A stretch of 64,000 bases of DNA from Epiperipatus broadwayi (lineage: Eukaryota; Onychophora; Udeonychophora; Euonychophora; Peripatidae). Position numbers and translations under genes: made by a program. The notes below the pieces were generated by a model. The model worked only from the letters and a program-made list of their open reading frames with translations. It made no database searches and was not told where the DNA came from. Where the stretch lies: contig JAQFVV010006272.1 of assembly GCA_028023455.1 (NCBI GenBank), positions 4,755,127-4,819,126 of the forward strand. Direction: 5' to 3'. This document shows positions 61,241 to 64,000 of the stretch, piece after piece (position 1 is the stretch's first letter; each line of letters starts with the position of its first letter).

Positions 61241-61856
61241 CTCTTTTTGATGATTTTTTTTCAACAATTGATTGTAAATATTAGAAACTATCCACTTTAT
61301 GACTTTTCCCCCATCAATTATCACCAATATCAAATAATGAGAATAAAAAAATAAAATTACAAAAATTTGGGCAAATAAAATAATAATAATAAATAAACAA
61401 AATGACAAATGATTGGAAAAAATTGAAATAAGTTATATAATTAATCTATATCAGCTTAATTCAGATTAAATGATGTTCTAATGATACTTATTAAAGATTT
61501 GGGTGGAAGGAGAGTGAAGGTTTACTAATAAAGACAATGCTGATACTAAGAAAAATGAAATCATGAAAGTGAAATCAACAATTGTTTTATAGTAGTAAAA
61601 GAATTCTTGAAGCTAATGAAAGTAATCTATGTTAAGTAGAATCAGTTCATTAAATCAAAGTAATGATTGAGATTCATATATTTGTGAAATTATTAAAAGT
61701 GAATAAAAGTAAAACATTTAGAGGATTAACATTTAGGTACAAAAAATGAATGAAATGATGAAAGATATCTAAAATTTATTAAAATGATATATGTAGTAAA
61801 AAAAAAAAAAAAAACTGTAAGAATTATAAATATATAAAATAGTTATATTTACATAC
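61241..61856. other. Unassigned; end of the large intron
   Basis: AT-rich, with an A15-16 run at about 61799-61814. The last part is the 5' end of the putative intron, beginning GTATGT on the minus strand. Confidence 0.45.
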
Positions 61857-61943
61857 ACGGACACAAGCAACTTGAGCAACTTTCAGAGTTTGAGTGACAG
61901 CTTTCATCAAATTCTCGGCATTCTTTACCAGCATGGTATCTGT
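61857..61943 (-). CDS. Internal exon, vinculin/alpha-catenin superfamily gene
   Basis: An 87-nt, 29-codon phase-0 exon. The acceptor is TTTCTTCTTTTTATTTAAAG and the donor GTATGT is canonical. The peptide contains MLVKNAENLMKAVTQTLKVA and then QVACVR. The MLV-x-NA-x-NLM-x-x-V-x-x-T pattern is the hallmark of the last tail helices of vinculin, which binds F-actin and membrane lipids at adhesion sites; alpha-catenin and alpha-catulin have related helices. GC content and codon use stand out from the flanks. It splices in phase to the terminal exon at 22848-23006, so the predicted C-terminus departs from standard vinculin, leaving alpha-catulin open. Upstream exons must lie beyond 64000, past another intron carrying a LINE. 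Confidence 0.75.
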
Positions 61944-61945
61944 CT

Positions 61946-62510
61946 TTAAATAAAAAGAAGAAACTTAATATACATCTCAAGGAATTACAATATTAAATTC
62001 CTATCATTTCTATAATTTTATGACTCTACTATTCTATAAATATAGCTATCAATCTACAAAAATTTAAGCCAGATTTATATATGTGCTGTCTTTCAGAAAA
62101 ATTTGGTTAACAAGATAGAGATCATCATCAGCACTGATCTATCATAACTTCTTACTATTATGATTTGGACTTCACATTCCTAGATCAACTAATAAACTAC
62201 TGTTTACATTCAATATTGGTATTTATTTCTAAATATGAGATTATGGTATACAAACTCTTAAAATAGTGATTAAGCATTATAAAATCAATTAATCCCTAAT
62301 GTTTTAAGAATGAAATTCTTAATAATGATTTGATTATCTAAATTTATAATTCAACTAATTTTAAGATTATTTTAATTGTTATATGTCACTGATATAATTG
62401 CATAAACATACTTCAGTTATTTAATTTAGTATAATTCATTAATTTTGATGAAAATGAACATTCAACTTATCTAATGATTCAAAATTTTTATACCTCATAA
62501 TTTTTCAACA
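61946..62510. other. Unassigned intronic sequence
   Basis: AT-rich intron upstream of the vinculin-family exon. Nothing recognised. Confidence 0.4.
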
Positions 62511-62514
62511 TAAA

Positions 62515-62950
62515 CAACTTTTACTATTAATTAAATTATTTTATCCTTTTATTTTTTCCTACTACGTCTTTAATTTTTTATTTTTAGTTTTTTTTTTTTT
62601 TTCCTTCCTACTAACAAATTGCAATAATAACAATTATACACAAACACATTTTTACTGCTGATATAGTAAAACTTTTTTAAAAAAAACCAATTTCTATTAC
62701 TTTTTTTTTTGCTATACGGCGATTTTTGGGGGGCTTTATTTGTATTACGCGATTTCTATTTAACGATTTTTAAAAACAACATTTACTATTAATTAAATTT
62801 TTCTATCATTTTATTTTTTTCTAATATGTCTTTATTTTTTTATTTTTAGGGGTTTTTTGTTTCTTCCTACTAACAAATTAAAATAATAAAAATTATACAC
62901 AAACACATCTTTACTGCTGGTATAGTAAGCTTTTATTTTTAAAACCTTTT
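62515..62950. repeat. Direct duplication (~170-bp units) around pogo-like terminal sequence
   Basis: Units at about 62518-62690 and 62783-62950 share ACTATTAATTAAAT, TTCCTACTAACAAATT and TTATACACAAACACAT (then C/T-TTTACTGCTG). The spacer holds GCTATACGGCGATTTTTGG and ATTACGCGATTTCTATTTAA, C/G-containing words in AT-rich DNA that recall the ends of pogo/Tigger elements. Confidence 0.6.
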
Positions 62951-63180
62951 TTTAAAAATAAAAACAAACTAAAAAGAACTTTTAGTTTCAATAATAATTT
63001 ATTATTTCTAATGTATACAGTGATGTGTAATCATACAATTGGGGTTTACATTGTTGTTCTAACTATCTTGTTATTTCGATTTGGGTTCTGATGAGTCTAT
63101 GTTGTCCAATATGGTGTGAACATTAGATCTTTCACATATTTGTTATCTGATTGTTAGCCCCCCCCCCTTTTGCCTTGTTG

Positions 63181-64000
63181 TTAGTTTGGCATATTGTATA
63201 ATGTCCAAGTGTCTTCAAATGTTTTCGACGATGCCAGGAGTTGGTCTCTCTTCTGGATTTTAATCATTGTTTTGGAAAAAACCTGTTTTATATTAGGTTG
63301 TGGGTGTTCCATGATTAGTTTACAACGTGTAACCCATATGGCATAGTTCAAAAACACCGAGAGACGTATTATTGGATAGGTTTTAGTATTGATACTATCT
63401 TTCAGAGATGAGATCAATTGGAAATCTATCTTGGTGTTGGAGAGTATGATTTCTCGGATCACTCTGAATCCCATACATTGTGAGAAAAGGTGTTCCAATG
63501 TCTCATCGCCGTTCATGCAAATGCTGCAAGTAGGGTCTATGTTGTGACCACATTTGTAAAAGAGGAAGTGATTAGTAGGTAGCCCATTAATGTTGTATTT
63601 AATGAGGAAGTCTAGGTATTTGGCCTCTAGACTCCATCTTTTAAAGTTGGATACCAGTTTCTGATTATTGTAATAAAATGTGTTGATTATAGGATGTAAG
63701 ATTGGATGGAGGATTGTGTATGCTTGCCATAATGATATTTTAGAATTGAATGTGGAGTCATTTATTGGGCAGTGCTGTTTGATAAAGCTTGTGTTTCTAG
63801 TGATCCATGTTTGTCTGTCAGGTGGGGGTCGGTCAGTGGGTGTTACCTTTTGAAAGAAAGTTTTTTGGAGAATTGTGTTAAAACCATATGATGCTACCAA
63901 GTTGTGTATGACATTGTGGGTTTTTTGGTAAATCAATGCTTGAATGGAGTGGAGAGCAAGACCATTTAGCTTTCTTGATCGCTGAGTGCCTTTGAGGCTG
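63181..64000 (-). pseudogene. LINE C-terminal region with zinc-knuckle motif, runs off the window
   Basis: An uninterrupted minus-strand frame of more than 270 codons extends to the window edge. Landmarks are an LPTNHFLFYKCG stretch, then CSICMNGDETLEHLFSQC (C-x2-C-x8-H-x4-C), the zf-RVT-type knuckle that follows RT in several LINE groups. LNYAIWVTRCKLI comes next and the stop is after LYNMPN. The knuckle probably binds nucleic acid. It is the longest undamaged LINE tail in the window and differs from the RTE and PHD/SGNH families here. It may continue intact upstream. No claim on clade. Confidence 0.7.

Larger units (their letters stand above)
23009..61856 (-). other. Putative last intron, ~38.8 kb, of the vinculin-family gene
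   Basis: The donor is GTATGT immediately after the exon ending at 61857; the acceptor is TTTTTTTAG before 23006. Both are phase 0. The interval is packed with transposable elements. All recognisable LINEs and the LTR element inside it are in the sense orientation relative to the gene. I cannot exclude small exons inside; a weak alternative candidate is noted at about 50487-50534. Confidence 0.5.

Overview
This window is strongly AT-rich eukaryotic DNA. It has homopolymer runs, (TA)n and (CA)n microsatellites, canonical GT/AG splice sites and dense, mostly decayed transposable elements (RTE-type and PHD/esterase-type LINEs, a Gypsy LTR element, hAT, Tc1/mariner and piggyBac-like elements, tRNA-like SINEs). 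That fits a large invertebrate animal genome. I cannot name the species, and nothing looks bacterial or organellar.

The only host gene I can support lies on the minus strand. A perfect 87-nt phase-0 exon (61857-61943) encodes a helix resembling the C-terminal tail of the vinculin/alpha-catenin superfamily. An in-phase terminal exon with stop codon (22848-23006) follows, with a possible AATAAA at 22663. If they are consecutive, the window holds the 3' end of a vinculin-family gene (vinculin or alpha-catulin type) whose last intron is about 38.8 kb and filled with mobile elements. A second, weaker candidate is a 75-codon minus-strand ORF at 25854-26081.

Layout. 1-7.5 kb: palindromic and tandem repeats, little else. 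7.5-19 kb: three minus-strand copies of one RTE LINE at different stages of decay (7.6-10.7, 13.3-15.5, 16.4-19.0 kb). The middle copy has an almost intact reverse transcriptase and ends in a 157-bp near-identical inverted duplication. Fold-back elements of one family occur at 4.1, 12.5, 20.6 and 22.0 kb. 22.6-23.0 kb: last exon of the host gene. 28.4-34.1 kb: a LINE whose PHD-like, coiled-coil and SGNH-esterase domains run in frame, with no ATG between, into the endonuclease and RT. It is interrupted by an 884-bp TA-flanked TIR element. 34.9-43.5 kb: a Gypsy-type LTR element with 2.1-kb LTRs, polypurine tract, Lys-like primer site, an unrecognised gag-position ORF and only scraps of integrase. 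One LTR carries a TTAA-flanked 768-bp piggyBac-like MITE. 44.5-45.0 kb: a miniature of the 28-34 kb LINE with its 5' and 3' ends joined. 47-55 kb: remains of a ZMYM1-like hAT, a Tc1 transposase and a GTF2IRD2/ZBED-like hAT. 56.1-59.8 kb: a SINE-like palindrome and a related copy with a 1.1-kb hAT inserted in its A box. 59.9-61.2 and 63.2-64.0 kb: LINE 3' ends.

Nested insertions can be ordered because paralogous empty sites lie in the same window. Every recognisable LINE and the LTR element are on the minus strand, the sense of the host gene.
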